Shown piece by piece: positions 26,423 to 40,010 of a DNA stretch of 64,000 bases (the first letter of the stretch is position 1; the number at the start of each line of letters is the position of its first letter). The translations under genes were made by a program, and so were the position numbers. The notes under the pieces were generated by a model. The model was not told where the DNA came from, did no database searches, and saw only the letters and a program-made list of their open reading frames with translations. Location of the stretch: contig JAWQEG010000412.1 in the NCBI GenBank assembly GCA_033782935.1, positions 795,501 through 859,500 on the forward strand, in the 5' to 3' direction. The stretch is from Petrolisthes cinctipes. Its lineage: Eukaryota; Arthropoda; Malacostraca; Decapoda; Porcellanidae.

Positions 26423-27918
26423 ATCGAATTTTCGTGTGTTTTGGGACTGAATTTGAGATATCGATTTTTTGGCACCTAAAATGTCGATTTAATTTAGCAT
26501 GTTTTTAGCCTATATTTTGAAAATATTCTAGCACTGTGTAGGCATGTACAGATTGCTTCTGGGACCCAAAAATATTGAATTTTCGGGTGTTTTGAGCCTG
26601 AAATTGAGATATAAACGGGTACAGAAGATACATGCACATATTGACTTTGGGCATCTAAAATATCGATTTTCAGCATGTTTTGTGCCTGAATTTTGAAAAT
26701 ACTCTAACACCGAATAGGCATGTACAGATCGCTTCTGGGACCCCAAAATATCGAATTTTCGGGTGTTTAGGGCCAGAATTTGAGATATAAACGGGTACAG
26801 AAGATGCATGCACATATCGACTTTTGGGCACCTAAAAGATCGATTTTCAGTATGTTTTTGGCCTGTATTTTGAAAATACTCTAACACGGAGTAGGCATGT
26901 ACAGATACCTTCTGGGATCTCTAAATATCGAATTTTCGGGTGTTTTGGGACTGAATTTGAGATATCGATTTTTTGGCACCTAAAATGTCGATTTTTAGCA
27001 TGTTTTTAGCCTATATTTTGAAAATATTCTAGCACTGTGTAGGCATGTACAGATTGCTTCTGGGACCCCAAAATATTGAATTTTCGGGTGTTTTGAGCCT
27101 GAATTTGAGATATAAACGGGTACAGAAGATACATTCACATATTGACTTTGGGCACCAAAAATATCGATTTTCAGCATGTTTTGGGCCTGAATTTTGAAAA
27201 TACTCTAACACGGAGTAGGCATGTACAGATCACTTCTGGGACCCCAAAATATCGAATTTTCGGGTGTTTTGAGCCTGAATTTGAGATATAAACGGGTACT
27301 GAAGATGCATGCACATATCGACTTTTGTGCACCTATAAGATCGATTTTCAGTATGTTTTGAGCATGTATTTTGAAAATACTCTAACACGGAGTAGGCATG
27401 TACAGATCGCTTCTGGGACCCCTAAATATTGAATTTTCGGGTGTTTTGGGACTGAATTTGAGATATCGACTTTTTGGCACCTAAAAGATCGATTTTTAGC
27501 ATGTTTTTAGCCTATATTTTGAAAATATTCTAGCACTGTACAGATTGCTTCTGGGACCCCAAAATATTGAATTTTCGGGTGTTTTGAGCCTGAATTTGAG
27601 ATATAAACGGGTACAGAAGATACATGCACATATTGACTTTGGGCACCAAAAATATCGATTTTCAGCATGTTTTGGGCCTGAATTTTGAAAATACTCTAAC
27701 ACGGAGTAGGCATGTACAGATCGCTTCTGGGACCCCAAAATATCGAATTTTCGGGTGTTTAGGGCCAGAATTTGAGATATAAACGGGTACAGAAGATGCA
27801 TGCACATATCGACTTTTGGGCACCTAAAAGATCGATTTTCAGTATGTTTTTGGCCTGTATTTTGAAAATACTCTAACACGGAGTAGGCATGTATAGATAC
27901 CTTCTGGGACCTCTAAAT

Positions 27919-28419
27919 ATCGAATTTTCGGGTGTTTTGGGACTGAATTTGAGATATCGATTTTTTGGCACCTAAAATGTCGATTTTTAGCATGTTTTTA
28001 GCCTATATTTTGAAAATATTCTAGCACTGTGTAGGCATGTACAGATTGCTTCTGGGACCCCAAAATATTGAATTTTCGGGTGTTTTGAGCCTGAATTTGA
28101 GATATAAACGGGTACAGAAGATACATGCACATATTGACTTTGGGCATCTAAAATATCGATTCTCAGCATGTTTTGGGCCTGTATTTTGAAAATACTCTAA
28201 CACTGAGTAGGCATGTACAGATTGCTTCTCGGACCCCAAAATATCGAATTTTAGGGTGTTTTGAGCCTGAATTTGAGATATAAACTGGTACTGAAGATGC
28301 ATGCACATATCGACTTTTGTGCACCTAAAAGATCGATTTTCAGTATGTTTTGAGCATGTATTTTGAAAATACTCTAACACGGAGTAGGCATGTTCCGATC
28401 GCTTCTGGGACCCCTAAAT
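27919..28419 (+). repeat. Reference beta-type trimer HOR (S-L1'-L3, 501 bp)
   Basis: This is the second HOR flavour. S spans 27919-28066, L1' 28067-28242 and L3 28243-28419. L1' carries 'gggcatctaaaatatcg' and 'gggcctgtattttg' where L1 has 'gggcaccaaaaatatcg' and 'gggcctgaattttg'. L3 carries 'gggtactgaagatgc' ('tggtactg' in this copy), 'cttttgtgcacc' and 'ttttgagcatgtatt' where L2 has 'tacagaagatgc', 'cttttgggcacc' and 'tttttggcctgtatt'. Alpha and beta trimers alternate in places, giving a 1,002-bp hexamer, for example at 2.7-4.7 kb. The alternation is irregular over the whole window. Confidence 0.9.
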
Positions 28420-28880
28420 ATCGAATTTTCGGGTGTTTTGGGACTGAATTTGAGATATCGACTTTTGGCACCTAAAAGATCGATTTTTAGCATGTTTTTA
28501 GCCTATATTTTGAAAATATTCTAGCACTGAGTTTGCATGTACAGATTGCTTCTGGGACCCCAAAATATTGAATTTTCGGGTGTTTTGAGCCTGAATTTGA
28601 GATATAAACGGGTACAGAAGATACATGCACATATTGACTTTGGGCATCTAAAATATCGATTTTCAGCATGTTTTGGGCCTGTGTTTTGAAAATACTCTAA
28701 CACTGAGTAGGCATGTACAGATTGCTTCTGGGACCCCAAAATATTGAATTTTCGGTTGTTTTGAGCCTGAATTTGAGATATAAACGGGTACTGAAGATGC
28801 ATGCACATATCGACTTTTGGGCACCTAAAAGATCGATTTTCAGTATGTTTTGAGCATGTATTTTGAAAATACTCTAACAC

Positions 28881-31800
28881 GGAGTATTCATGAACAGATC
28901 GCTTCTGGGACCCCTAAATATCGAATTTTCGGGTGTTTTGGGACTGAATTTGAGATATCGACTTTTTGGCACCTAAAAGATCGATTTTTAGCATGTTTTT
29001 CGCCTATATTTTGAAAATATTCTAGCACTGTACAGATTGCTTCTGGGACCCCAAAATATTGAATTTTCGGGTGTTTTGAGCATGAATTTGAGATATAAAC
29101 GGGTACAGAAGATACATGCACAAATTGACTTTTGGCACCAAAAATATCGATTTTCAGCATGCTTTGAGCCTGAATTTTGAAAATACTCTAACACGGAGTA
29201 GGCATGTACAAATCGCTTTTGGGACCCCAAAATATCTAATTTTCGGGTGTTTAGGGTACAGAATTTGAGATATAAACGGGTACAGAAGATGCATGCACAT
29301 ATCGACTTTTGGACACCTAAGAGATCGATTTTCAGTATGTTTTTGGCCTGTATTTTAAAAATACTCTAACACGGAGTAGGCATGTACAGATACCTTCTGG
29401 GACCTCTAAATATCGAATTTTCGGGGGTTATGGGACTAAATTTGAGATATCGATTTTTTGGCACCTATAATATCGATTTTTAGCATGTTTTTAGCCTATA
29501 TTTTGAAAATATTCTAGCACTGTGTAGGCATGTACAGATTGCTTCTGGGACCCCAAAATATTGAATTTTCGGGTGTTTTGAGCCTGAATTTGAGATATAA
29601 ACGGGTACAGAAGATACATGCACATATTGACTTTGGGCATGTAAAATATCGATTTTCAGCATGTTTTGGGCCTGTATTTTGAAAATACTCTAACACTGAG
29701 TAGGCATGTACAGATTGCTTCTGGTACCCCAAAATATTGAATTTTCGGGTGTTTTGAGCCTGAATTTGAGATATAAACGGGTACTGAAGATGCATGCACA
29801 TATCGACTTTTGTGCACCTAAAAGATCGATTTTCAGTATGTTTTGAGCATGTATTTTGAAAATACTCTAACACGGAGTAGGCATGTACAGATCGCTTCTG
29901 GGACCCCTAAATATCGAATTTTCGGGTGTTTTGGGACTGAATTTGAGATATCGACTTTTTGGCACCTAAAAGATCGATTTTTAGCATGTTTTTAGCCTAT
30001 ATTTTGAAAATATTCTAGCACTGTACAGATTGCTTCTGGGACCCCAAAATATTGAATTTTCGGGTGTTTTGAGCCTGAATTTGAGATATAAACGGGTACA
30101 GAAGATACATGCACATATTGACTATGGGCACCAAAAATATCGATTTTCAGCATGTTTTGGGCCTGAATTTTGAAAATACTCTAACACGGAGTAGGCATGT
30201 ACAGATACCTTCTGGGACCTCTAAATATCGAATTTTCGGGTGTTTTGGGACTGAATTTGAGATATCGATTTTTTGGCACCTAAAATGTCGATTTTTAGCA
30301 TGTTTTTAGCCTATATTTTGAAAATATTCTAGCACTGTGTAGGCATGTACAGATTGCTTCTGGGACCCCAAAATATTGAATTTTCGGGTGTTTTGAGCCT
30401 GAATTTGAGATATAAACGGGTACTGAAGATGCATGCACATATCAACTTTTGTGCACCTAAAAGATCGATTTTCAGTATGTTTTGAGCATGTATTTTGAAA
30501 ATACTCTAACACGGAGTAGGCATGTACAGATCGCTTCTGGGACCCCTAAATATCGAATTTTCGGGTGTTTTGGGACTGAATTTGAGATATCGACTTTTTG
30601 GCACCTAAAAGATCGATTTTTAGCATGTTTTTAGCCTATATTTTGAAAATATTCTAGCACTGAGTAGGCATGTACAGATTGCTTCTGGGACCCCAAAATA
30701 TTGAATTTTCGGGTGTTTTGAGCCTGAATTTGAGATATAAACGGGTACAGAAGATACATGCACATATTGACTTTGGGCACCAAAAATATCAATTTTCAGC
30801 ATGTTTTGGGCCTGAATTTTGAAAATACTCTAACACGGAGTAGGCATGTACAGATCGCTTCTGGGACCCCAAAATATCGAATTTTCGGGTGTTTAGGGCC
30901 AGAATTTGAGATATAAACGGGTACAGAAGATGCATGCACATATCGACTTTTGGGCACCTAAAAGATCGATTTTCAGTATGTTTTTGGCCTGTATTTTGAA
31001 AATACTCTAACACGGAGTAGGCATGTACAGATACCTTCTGGGACCTCTAAATATCGAATTTTCGTGTGTTTTGGGACTGAATTTGAGATATCGACTTTTT
31101 GGCACCTAAAAGATCGATTTTTAGCATGTTTTTACCTATTTTTGAAAATATTCTATCACTGAGTAGGCATGTACAGATTGCTTCTGGGACCCCAAAATAT
31201 TGAATTTTCGGGTGTTTTGAGCCTGAATTTGAGATATAAACGGGTACAGAAGATACATTCACATATTGACTTTGGGCACCAAAAATATCGATTTTCAGCA
31301 TGTTTTGGGCCTGAATTTTGAAAATACTCTAACACGGAGTAGGCATGTACAGATCACTTCTGGGACCCCAAAATATCGAATTTTCGGGTGTTTTGAGCCT
31401 GAATTTGAGATATAAACGGGTACTGAAGATGCATGCACATATCGACTTTTGTGCACCTAAAAGATCGATTTTCAGTATGTTTTGAGCATGTATTTTGAAA
31501 ATACTCTAACACGGAGTAGGCATGTACAGATCGCTTCTGGGACCCCTAAATATTGAATTTTCGGGTGTTTTGGGACTGAATTTGAGATATCGACTTTTTG
31601 GCACCTAAAAGATCGATTTTTAGCATGTTTTTAGCCTATATTTTGAAAATATTCTAGCACTGTACAGATTGCTTCTGGGACCCCAAAATATTGAATTTTC
31701 GGGTGTTTTGAGCCTGAATTTGAGATATAAACGGGTACAGAAGATACATGCACATATTGACTTTGGGCACCAAAAATATCGATTTTCAGCATGTTTTGGG

Positions 31801-33133
31801 CCTGAATTTTGAAAATACTCTAACACGGAGTAGGCATGTACAGATCGCTTCTGGGACCCCTAAATATCGAATTTTCGGGTGTTTTGGGACTGAATTTGAG
31901 ATATCGACTTTTTGGCACCTAAAATATCGATTTTTAGCATGTTTTTAGCCTATATTTTGAAAATATTCTAGTACTTAGTAGGCATGTACAGATTGCTTCT
32001 GGGACCCCAAAATATTGAATTTACGGGTTTTTTGAGCCTGAATTTGAGATATAAACGGGTACAGAAGATACATGCACATATTGTCTTTGGGCACCAAAAA
32101 TATCAATTTTCAGCATGTTTTGGGCCTGAATTTTGAAAATACTCTAACACGGAGTAGGCATGTACAGATCGCTTCTGGGACCCCAAAATATCGAATTTTC
32201 GGGTGTTTAGGGCCAGAAGTTGAAATATAAACGGGTACAGAAGATGCATGCACATATCGACTTTTTGGCACCTAAAAGATCGATTTTCAGTATGTTTTTA
32301 GCCTGTATTTTGAAAATACTCTAACACGGAGTAGGCATGTATAGATACCTTCTGGGACCTCTAAATATCGAATTTTCGGGTGTTTTGGGACTATTTTTGA
32401 GATATCGATTTTTTGGCACCTAAAAGATCAATTTTTGGCATGTTTTTAGCCTATATTTTGAAAATATTCTAGCACTGTACAGATTGCTTCTGGGACCCCA
32501 AAATATTGAATTTTCGGGTGTTTTGAGCCTGAATTTGAGATATAAACGGGTACTGAAGATGCATGCACATATCGACTTTTGTGCACCTAAAAGGTCGATT
32601 TTCAGTATGTTTTGAGCATGTATTTTGAAATTACTCTAACACGGAGTAGGCATGTACAGATCGCTTCTCGGACACCTAAATATTGAATTTTCGGGTGTTT
32701 TGGGACTGAATTTGAGATATCGACTTTTTGGCACCTAAAAGATCGATTTTTAGCATGTTTTTAGCCTATATTTTGAAAATATTCTAGCACTGTACAGATT
32801 GCTTCTGGGACCCCAAAATATTGAATTTTCGGGTGTTTTGAGCCTGAATTTGAGAGATAAACGGGTACAGAAGATACATGCACATATTGACTTTGGGCAC
32901 CAAAAATATCGATTTTCAGCATGTTTTGGGCCTGAATTTTGAAAATACTCTAACACGGAGTAGGCATGTACAGATCGCTTCTGGGACACCAAAATATCGA
33001 ATTTTCGGGTGTTTAGGGCCAGAATTTGAGATAAAAACGGGTACAGAAGATGCATGCACATATCGACTTTTGTGCACCTAAAAGATCGATTTTCAGTATG
33101 TTTTGAGCATGTATTTTGAAAATACTCTAACAC
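28881..33133. repeat. 4,253-bp HOR block, copy 1
   Basis: The distinctive 'ggagtattcatgaacagatc' at 28881 recurs at 33134, giving the 4,253-bp period. The block then repeats marker for marker: 'gtacaaatcgctttt', 'gtttagggtacag', 'tcgggggttatgggac', 'gggcatgtaaaatatcg', 'ttctggtacccc', 'gactatgggcacc' and more. By eye the first 1.9 kb of the two copies differ at about two places (near 29,133 and 29,313). The block contains six 10-bp-deleted S units. Confidence 0.87.
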
Positions 33134-36100
33134 GGAGTATTCATGAACAGATCGCTTCTGGGACCCCTAAATATCGAATTTTCGGGTGTTTTGGGACTGA
33201 ATTTGAGATATCGACTTTTTGGCACCTAAAAGATCGATTTTTAGCATGTTTTTCGCCTATATTTTGAAAATATTCTAGCACTGTACAGATTGCTTCTGGG
33301 ACCCCAAAATATTGAATTTTCGGGTGTTTTGAGCATGAATTTGAGATATAAACGGGTACAGAAGATACATGCACAAATTGACTTTGGGCACCAAAAATAT
33401 CGATTTTCAGCATGCTTTGAGCCTGAATTTTGAAAATACTCTAACACGGAGTAGGCATGTACAAATCGCTTTTGGGACCCCAAAATATCTAATTTTCGGG
33501 TGTTTAGGGTACAGAATTTGAGATATAAACGGGTACAGAAGATGCATGCACATATCGACTTTTGGGCACCTAAGAGATCGATTTTCAGTATGTTTTTGGC
33601 CTGTATTTTAAAAATACTCTAACACGGAGTAGGCATGTACAGATACCTTCTGGGACCTCTAAATATCGAATTTTCGGGGGTTATGGGACTAAATTTGAGA
33701 TATCGATTTTTTGGCACCTATAATATCGATTTTTAGCATGTTTTTAGCCTATATTTTGAAAATATTCTAGCACTGTGTAGGCATGTACAGATTGCTTCTG
33801 GGACCCCAAAATATTGAATTTTCGGGTGTTTTGAGCCTGAATTTGAGATATAAACGGGTACAGAAGATACATGCACATATTGACTTTGGGCATGTAAAAT
33901 ATCGATTTTCAGCATGTTTTGGGCCTGTATTTTGAAAATACTCTAACACTGAGTAGGCATGTACAGATTGCTTCTGGTACCCCAAAATATTGAATTTTCG
34001 GGTGTTTTGAGCCTGAATTTGAGATATAAACGGGTACTGAAGATGCATGCACATATCGACTTTTGTGCACCTAAAAGATCGATTTTCAGTATGTTTTGAG
34101 CATGTATTTTGAAAATACTCTAACACGGAGTAGGCATGTACAGATCGCTTCTGGGACCCCTAAATATCGAATTTTCGGGTGTTTTGGGACTGAATTTGAG
34201 ATATCGACTTTTTGGCACCTAAAAGATCGATTTTTAGCATGTTTTTAGCCTATATTTTGAAAATATTCTAGCACTGTACAGATTGCTTCTGGGACCCCAA
34301 AATATTGAATTTTCGGGTGTTTTGAGCCTGAATTTGAGATATAAACGGGTACAGAAGATACATGCACATATTGACTATGGGCACCAAAAATATCGATTTT
34401 CAGCATGTTTTGGGCCTGAATTTTGAAAATACTCTAACACGGAGTAGGCATGTACAGATACCTTCTGGGACCTCTAAATATCGAATTTTCGGGTGTTTTG
34501 GGACTGAATTTGAGATATCGATTTTTTGGCACCTAAAATGTCGATTTTTAGCATGTTTTTAGCCTATATTTTGAAAATATTCTAGCACTGTGTAGGCATG
34601 TACAGATTGCTTCTGGGACCCCAAAATATTGAATTTTCGGGTGTTTTGAGCCTGAATTTGAGATATAAACGGGTACTGAAGATGCATGCACATATCAACT
34701 TTTGTGCACCTAAAAGATCGATTTTCAGTATGTTTTGAGCATGTATTTTGAAAATACTCTAACACGGAGTAGGCATGTACAGATCGCTTCTGGGACCCCT
34801 AAATATCGAATTTTCGGGTGTTTTGGGACTGAATTTGAGATATCGACTTTTTGGCACCTAAAAGATCGATTTTTAGCATGTTTTTAGCCTATATTTTGAA
34901 AATATTCTAGCACTGAGTAGGCATGTACAGATTGCTTCTGGGACCCCAAAATATTGAATTTTCGGGTGTTTTGAGCCTGAATTTGAGATATAAACGGGTA
35001 CAGAAGATACATGCACATATTGACTATGGGCACCAAAAATATCGATTTTCAGCATGTTTTGGGCCTGAATTTTGAAAATACTCTAACACGGAGTAGGCAT
35101 GTACAGATACCTTCTGGGACCTCTAAATATCGAATTTTCGGGTGTTTTGGGACTGAATTTGAGATATCGATTTTTTGGCACCTAAAATGTCGATTTTTAG
35201 CATGTTTTTAGCCTATATTTTGAAAATATTCTAGCACTGTGTAGGCATGTACAGATTGCTTCTGGGACCCCAAAATATTGAATTTTCGGGTGTTTTGAGC
35301 CTGAATTTGAGATATAAACGGGTACTGAAGATGCATGCACATATCAACTTTTGTGCACCTAAAAGATCGATTTTCAGTATGTTTTGAGCATGTATTTTGA
35401 AAATACTCTAACACGGAGTAGGCATGTACAGATCGCTTCTGGGACCCCTAAATATCGAATTTTCGGGTGTTTTGGGACTGAATTTGAGATATCGACTTTT
35501 TGGCACCTAAAAGATCGATTTTTAGCATGTTTTTAGCCTATATTTTGAAAATATTCTAGCACTGAGTAGGCATGTACAGATTGCTTCTGGGACCCCAAAA
35601 TATTGAATTTTCGGGTGTTTTGAGCCTGAATTTGAGATATAAACGGGTACAGAAGATACATGCACATATTGACTTTGGGCACCAAAAAAATCAATTTTCA
35701 GCATGTTTTGGGCCTGAATTTTGAAAATACTCTAACACGGAGTAGGCATGTACAGATCGCTTCTGGGACCCCAAAATATCGAATTTTCGGGTGTTTAGGG
35801 CCAGAATTTGAGATATAAACGGGTACAGAAGATGCATGCACATATAGACTTTTGGGCACCTAAAAGATCGATTTTCAGTATGTTTTTGGCCTGTATTTTG
35901 AAAATACTCTAACACGGAGTAGGCATGTACAGATACCTTCTGGGACCTCTAAATATCGAATTTTCGTGTGTTTTGGGACTGAATTTGAGATATCGACTTT
36001 TTGGCACCTAAAAGATCGATTTTTAGCATGTTTTTACCTATTTTTGAAAATATTCTATCACTGAGTAGGCATGTACAGATTGCTTCTGGGACCCCAAAAT

Positions 36101-38035
36101 ATTGAATTTTCGGGTGTTTTGAGCCTGAATTTGAGATATAAACGGGTACAGAAGATACATTCACATATTGACTTTGGGCACCAAAAATATCGATTTTCAG
36201 CATGTTTTGGGCCTGAATTTTGAAAATACTCTAACACGGAGTAGGCATGTACAGATCACTTCTGGGACCCCAAAATATCGAATTTTCGGGTGTTTTGAGC
36301 CTGAATTTGAGATATAAACGGGTACTGAAGATGCATGCACATATCGACTTTTGTGCACCTAAAAGATCGATTTTCAGTATGTTTTGAGCATGTATTTTGA
36401 AAATACTCTAACACGGAGTAGGCATGTACAGATCGCTTCTGGGACCCCTAAATATTGAATTTTCGGGTGTTTTGGGACTGAATTTGAGATATCGACTTTT
36501 TGGCACCTAAAAGATCGATTTTTAGCATGTTTTTAGCCTATATTTTGAAAATATTCTAGCACTGTACAGATTGCTTCTGGGACCCCAAAATATTGAATTT
36601 TCGGGTGTTTTGAGCCTGAATTTGAGATATAAACGGGTACAGAAGATACATGCACATATTGACTTTGGGCACCAAAAATATCGATTTTCAGCATGTTTTG
36701 GGCCTGAATTTTGAAAATACTCTAACACGGAGTAGGCATGTACAGATCGCTTCTGGGACCCCTAAATATCGAATTTTCGGGTGTTTTGGGACTGAATTTG
36801 AGATATCGACTTTTTGGCACCTAAAATATCGATTTTTAGCATGTTTTTAGCCTATATTTTGAAAATATTCTAGTACTTAGTAGGCATGTACAGATTGCTT
36901 CTGGGACCCCAAAATATTGAATTTACGGGTTTTTTGAGCCTGAATTTGAGATATAAACGGGTACAGAAGATACATGCACATATTGTCTTTGGGCACCAAA
37001 AATATCAATTTTCAGCATGTTTTGGGCCTGAATTTTGAAAATACTCTAACACGGAGTAGGCATGTACAGATCGCTTCTGGGACCCCAAAATATCGAATTT
37101 TCGGGTGTTTAGGGCCAGAAGTTGAAATATAAACGGGTACAGAAGATGCATGCACATATCGACTTTTTGGCACCTAAAAGATCGATTTTCAGTATGTTTT
37201 TAGCCTGTATTTTGAAAATACTCTAACACGGAGTAGGCATGTATAGATACCTTCTGGGACCTCTAAATATCGAATTTTCGGGTGTTTTGGGACTATTTTT
37301 GAGATATCGATTTTTTGGCACCTAAAAGATCAATTTTTGGCATGTTTTTAGCCTATATTTTGAAAATATTCTAGCACTGTACAGATTGCTTCTGGGACCC
37401 CAAAATATTGAATTTTCGGGTGTTTTGAGCCTGAATTTGAGATATAAACGGGTACTGAAGATGCATGCACATATCGACTTTTGTGCACCTAAAAGGTCGA
37501 TTTTCAGTATGTTTTGAGCATGTATTTTGAAAATACTCTAACACGGAGTAGGCATGTACAGATCGCTTCTCGGACCCCTAAATATTGAATTTTCGGGTGT
37601 TTTGGGACTGAATTTGAGATATCGACTTTTTGGCACCTAAAAGATCGATTTTTAGCATGTTTTTAGCCTATATTTTGAAAATATTCTAGCACTGTACAGA
37701 TTGCTTCTGGGACCCCAAAATATTGAATTTTCGGGTGTTTTGAGCCTGAATTTGAGAGATAAACGGGTACAGAAGATACATGCACATATTGACTTTGGGC
37801 ACCAAAAATATCGATTTTCAGCATGTTTTGGGCCTGAATTTTGAAAATACTCTAACACGGAGTAGGCATGTACAGATCGCTTCTGGGACCCTAAAATATC
37901 GAATTTTCGGGTGTTTAGGGCCAGAATTTGAGATAAAAACGGGTACAGAAGATGCATGCACATATCGACTTTTGGGCACCTAAAAGATCGATTTTCAGTA
38001 TGTTTTTGGCCTGTATTTTAAAAATACTCTAACAC
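33134..38035. repeat. 4,253-bp HOR block, copy 2 (4,902 bp with an internal 649-bp gain)
   Basis: The match to copy 1 is at +4,253 until about 35.02 kb, then at +4,902, because a 649-bp piece is duplicated inside. Later marks include 'tttttacctatttttg' (31,129 and 36,031), 'gtacttagtagg' (31971 and 36873) and 'tttttggcatg' (32,433 and 37,335). The match ends near 37,972, where 'gggcacc' replaces 'gtgcacc' and L2 text follows. Confidence 0.86.
34375..35672. repeat. 649-bp tandem duplication inside copy 2
   Basis: 'gactatgggcacc' occurs once in copy 1 (about 30,119) but twice here (about 34,372 and 35,021), 649 bp apart. All text between repeats, including 'atatcaacttttgtgcacc' at about 34,690 and 35,340. 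649 bp is S-L-S-L in length (148+177+148+176). It must be younger than the 4,253-bp duplication, since copy 1 lacks it. Confidence 0.83.
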
Positions 38036-40010
38036 GGAGTAGGCATGTACAGATACCTTCTGGGACCTCTAAATATCGAATTTTCGGGTGTTTTGGGACT
38101 GAATTTGAGATATCGATTTTTTGGCACCTAAAATGTCGATTTAATTTAGCATGTTTTTAGCCTATATTTTGAAAATATTCTAGCACTGTGTAGGCATGTA
38201 CAGATTGCTTCTGGGACCCCAAATATTGAATTTTCGGGTGTTTTGAGCCTGAAATTGAGATATAAACGGGTACAGAAGATACATGCACATATTGACTTTG
38301 GGCATCTAAAATATCGATTTTCAGCATGTTTTGGGCCTGTATTTTGAAAATACTCTAACACGGAGTAGGCATGTACAGATCGCTTCTGGGACCCCTAAAT
38401 ATCGAATTTTCGGGTGTTTTGGGACTGAATTTGAGATATCGACTTTTTGGCACCTAAAATATCGATTTTTAGCATGTTTTTAGCCTATATTTTGAAAATA
38501 TTCTAGTACTTAGTAGGCATGTACAGATTGCTTCTGGGACCCCAAAATATTGAATTTACGGGTTTTTTGAGCCTGAATTTGAGATATAAACGGGTACAGA
38601 AGATACATGCACATATTGTCTTTGGGCACCAAAAATATCAATTTTCAGCATGTTTTGGGCCTGAATTTTGAAAATACTCTAACACGGAGTAGGCATGTAC
38701 AGATCGCTTCTGGGACCCCAAAATATCGAATTTTCGGGTGTTTAGGGCCAGAAGTTGAAATATAAACGGGTACAGAAGATGCATGCACATATCGACTTTT
38801 TGGCACCTAAAAGATCGATTTTCAGTATGTTTTTAGCCTGTATTTTGAAAATACTCTAACACGGAGTAGGCATGTATAGATACCTTCTGGGACCTCTAAA
38901 TATCGAATTTTCGGGTGTTTTGGGACTATTTTTGAGATATCGATTTTTTGGCACCTAAAAGATCAATTTTTGGCATGTTTTTAGCCTATATTTTGAAAAT
39001 ATTCTAGCACTGTACAGATTGCTTCTGGGACCCCAAAATATTGAATTTTCGGGTGTTTTGAGCCTGAATTTGAGATATAAACGGGTACTGAAGATGCATG
39101 CACATATCGACTTTTGTGCACCTAAAAGGTCGATTTTCAGTATGTTTTGAGCATGTATTTTGAAAATACTCTAACACGGAGTAGGCATGTACAGATCGCT
39201 TCTCGGACCCCTAAATATTGAATTTTCGGGTGTTTTGGGACTGAATTTGAGATATCGACTTTTTGGCACCTAAAAGATCGATTTTTAGCATGTTTTTAGC
39301 CTATATTTTGAAAATATTCTAGCACTGTACAGATTGCTTCTGGGACCCCAAAATATTGAATTTTCGGGTGTTTTGAGCCTGAATTTGAGAGATAAACGGG
39401 TACAGAAGATACATGCACATATTGACTTTGGGCACCAAAAATATCGATTTTCAGCATGTTTTGGGCCTGAATTTTGAAAATACTCTAACACGGAGTAGGC
39501 ATGTACAGATCGCTTCTGGGACCCTAAAATATCGAATTTTCGGGTGTTTAGGGCCAGAATTTGAGATAAAAACGGGTACAGAAGATGCATGCACATATCG
39601 ACTTTTGGGCACCTAAAAGATCGATTTTCAGTATGTTTTTGGCCTGTATTTTAAAAATACTCTAACACGGAGTAGGCATGTACAGATACCTTCTGGGACC
39701 TCTAAATATCGAATTTTCGGGTGTTTTGGGACTGAATTTGAGATATCGATTTTTTGGCACCTAAAATGTCGATTTAATTTAGCATGTTTTTAGCCTATAT
39801 TTTGAAAATATTCTAGCACTGTGTAGGCATGTACAGATTGCTTCTGGGACCCCAAATATTGAATTTTCGGGTGTTTTGAGCCTGAAATTGAGATATAAAC
39901 GGGTACAGAAGATACATGCACATATTGACTTTGGGCATCTAAAATATCGATTTTCAGCATGTTTTGGGCCTGTATTTTGAAAATACTCTAACACGGAGTA
40001 GGCATGTACA
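36740..40010. repeat. 1,633-bp tandem duplication
   Basis: Copies lie at about 36,740-38,372 and 38,373-40,005. 'gtacttagtagg' at 36873 and 38506, 'gatttaatttagc' at about 38,139 and 39,772, 'ccccaaatattg' at about 38,217 and 39,850, and both 10-bp-deleted S units (37374/39007, 37689/39322) are all 1,633 bp apart. The match stops at 40,013, where 'gattgc' replaces 'gatcgc'. Confidence 0.86.

Larger units (their letters stand above)
22660..28880. repeat. Rearrangement-rich stretch with small deletions
   Basis: Short-monomer spacings become irregular (315, 324, 324, 501, 489, 491, 325, 324, 317, 415, 501, 501, 491, 500, 501 bp). Each oddity maps to a visible event. These are the 10-bp 'gcactgtacag' deletion at 22706, 24659 and 27533, a 12-bp loss at 24,444, and an 8-bp loss at 26,025. 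There is also an 88-bp half-monomer at 26,335 and a 3-bp 'gatttaatttagc' insertion at about 26,490. Confidence 0.82.

Noticed and set aside
28881..38035. Treating near-identical blocks as certain assembly duplication
   Set aside because: The copies differ by point changes and by clean whole-unit gains (649 bp, 501 bp), which fits biological amplification better. Read depth would be needed to exclude error fully.
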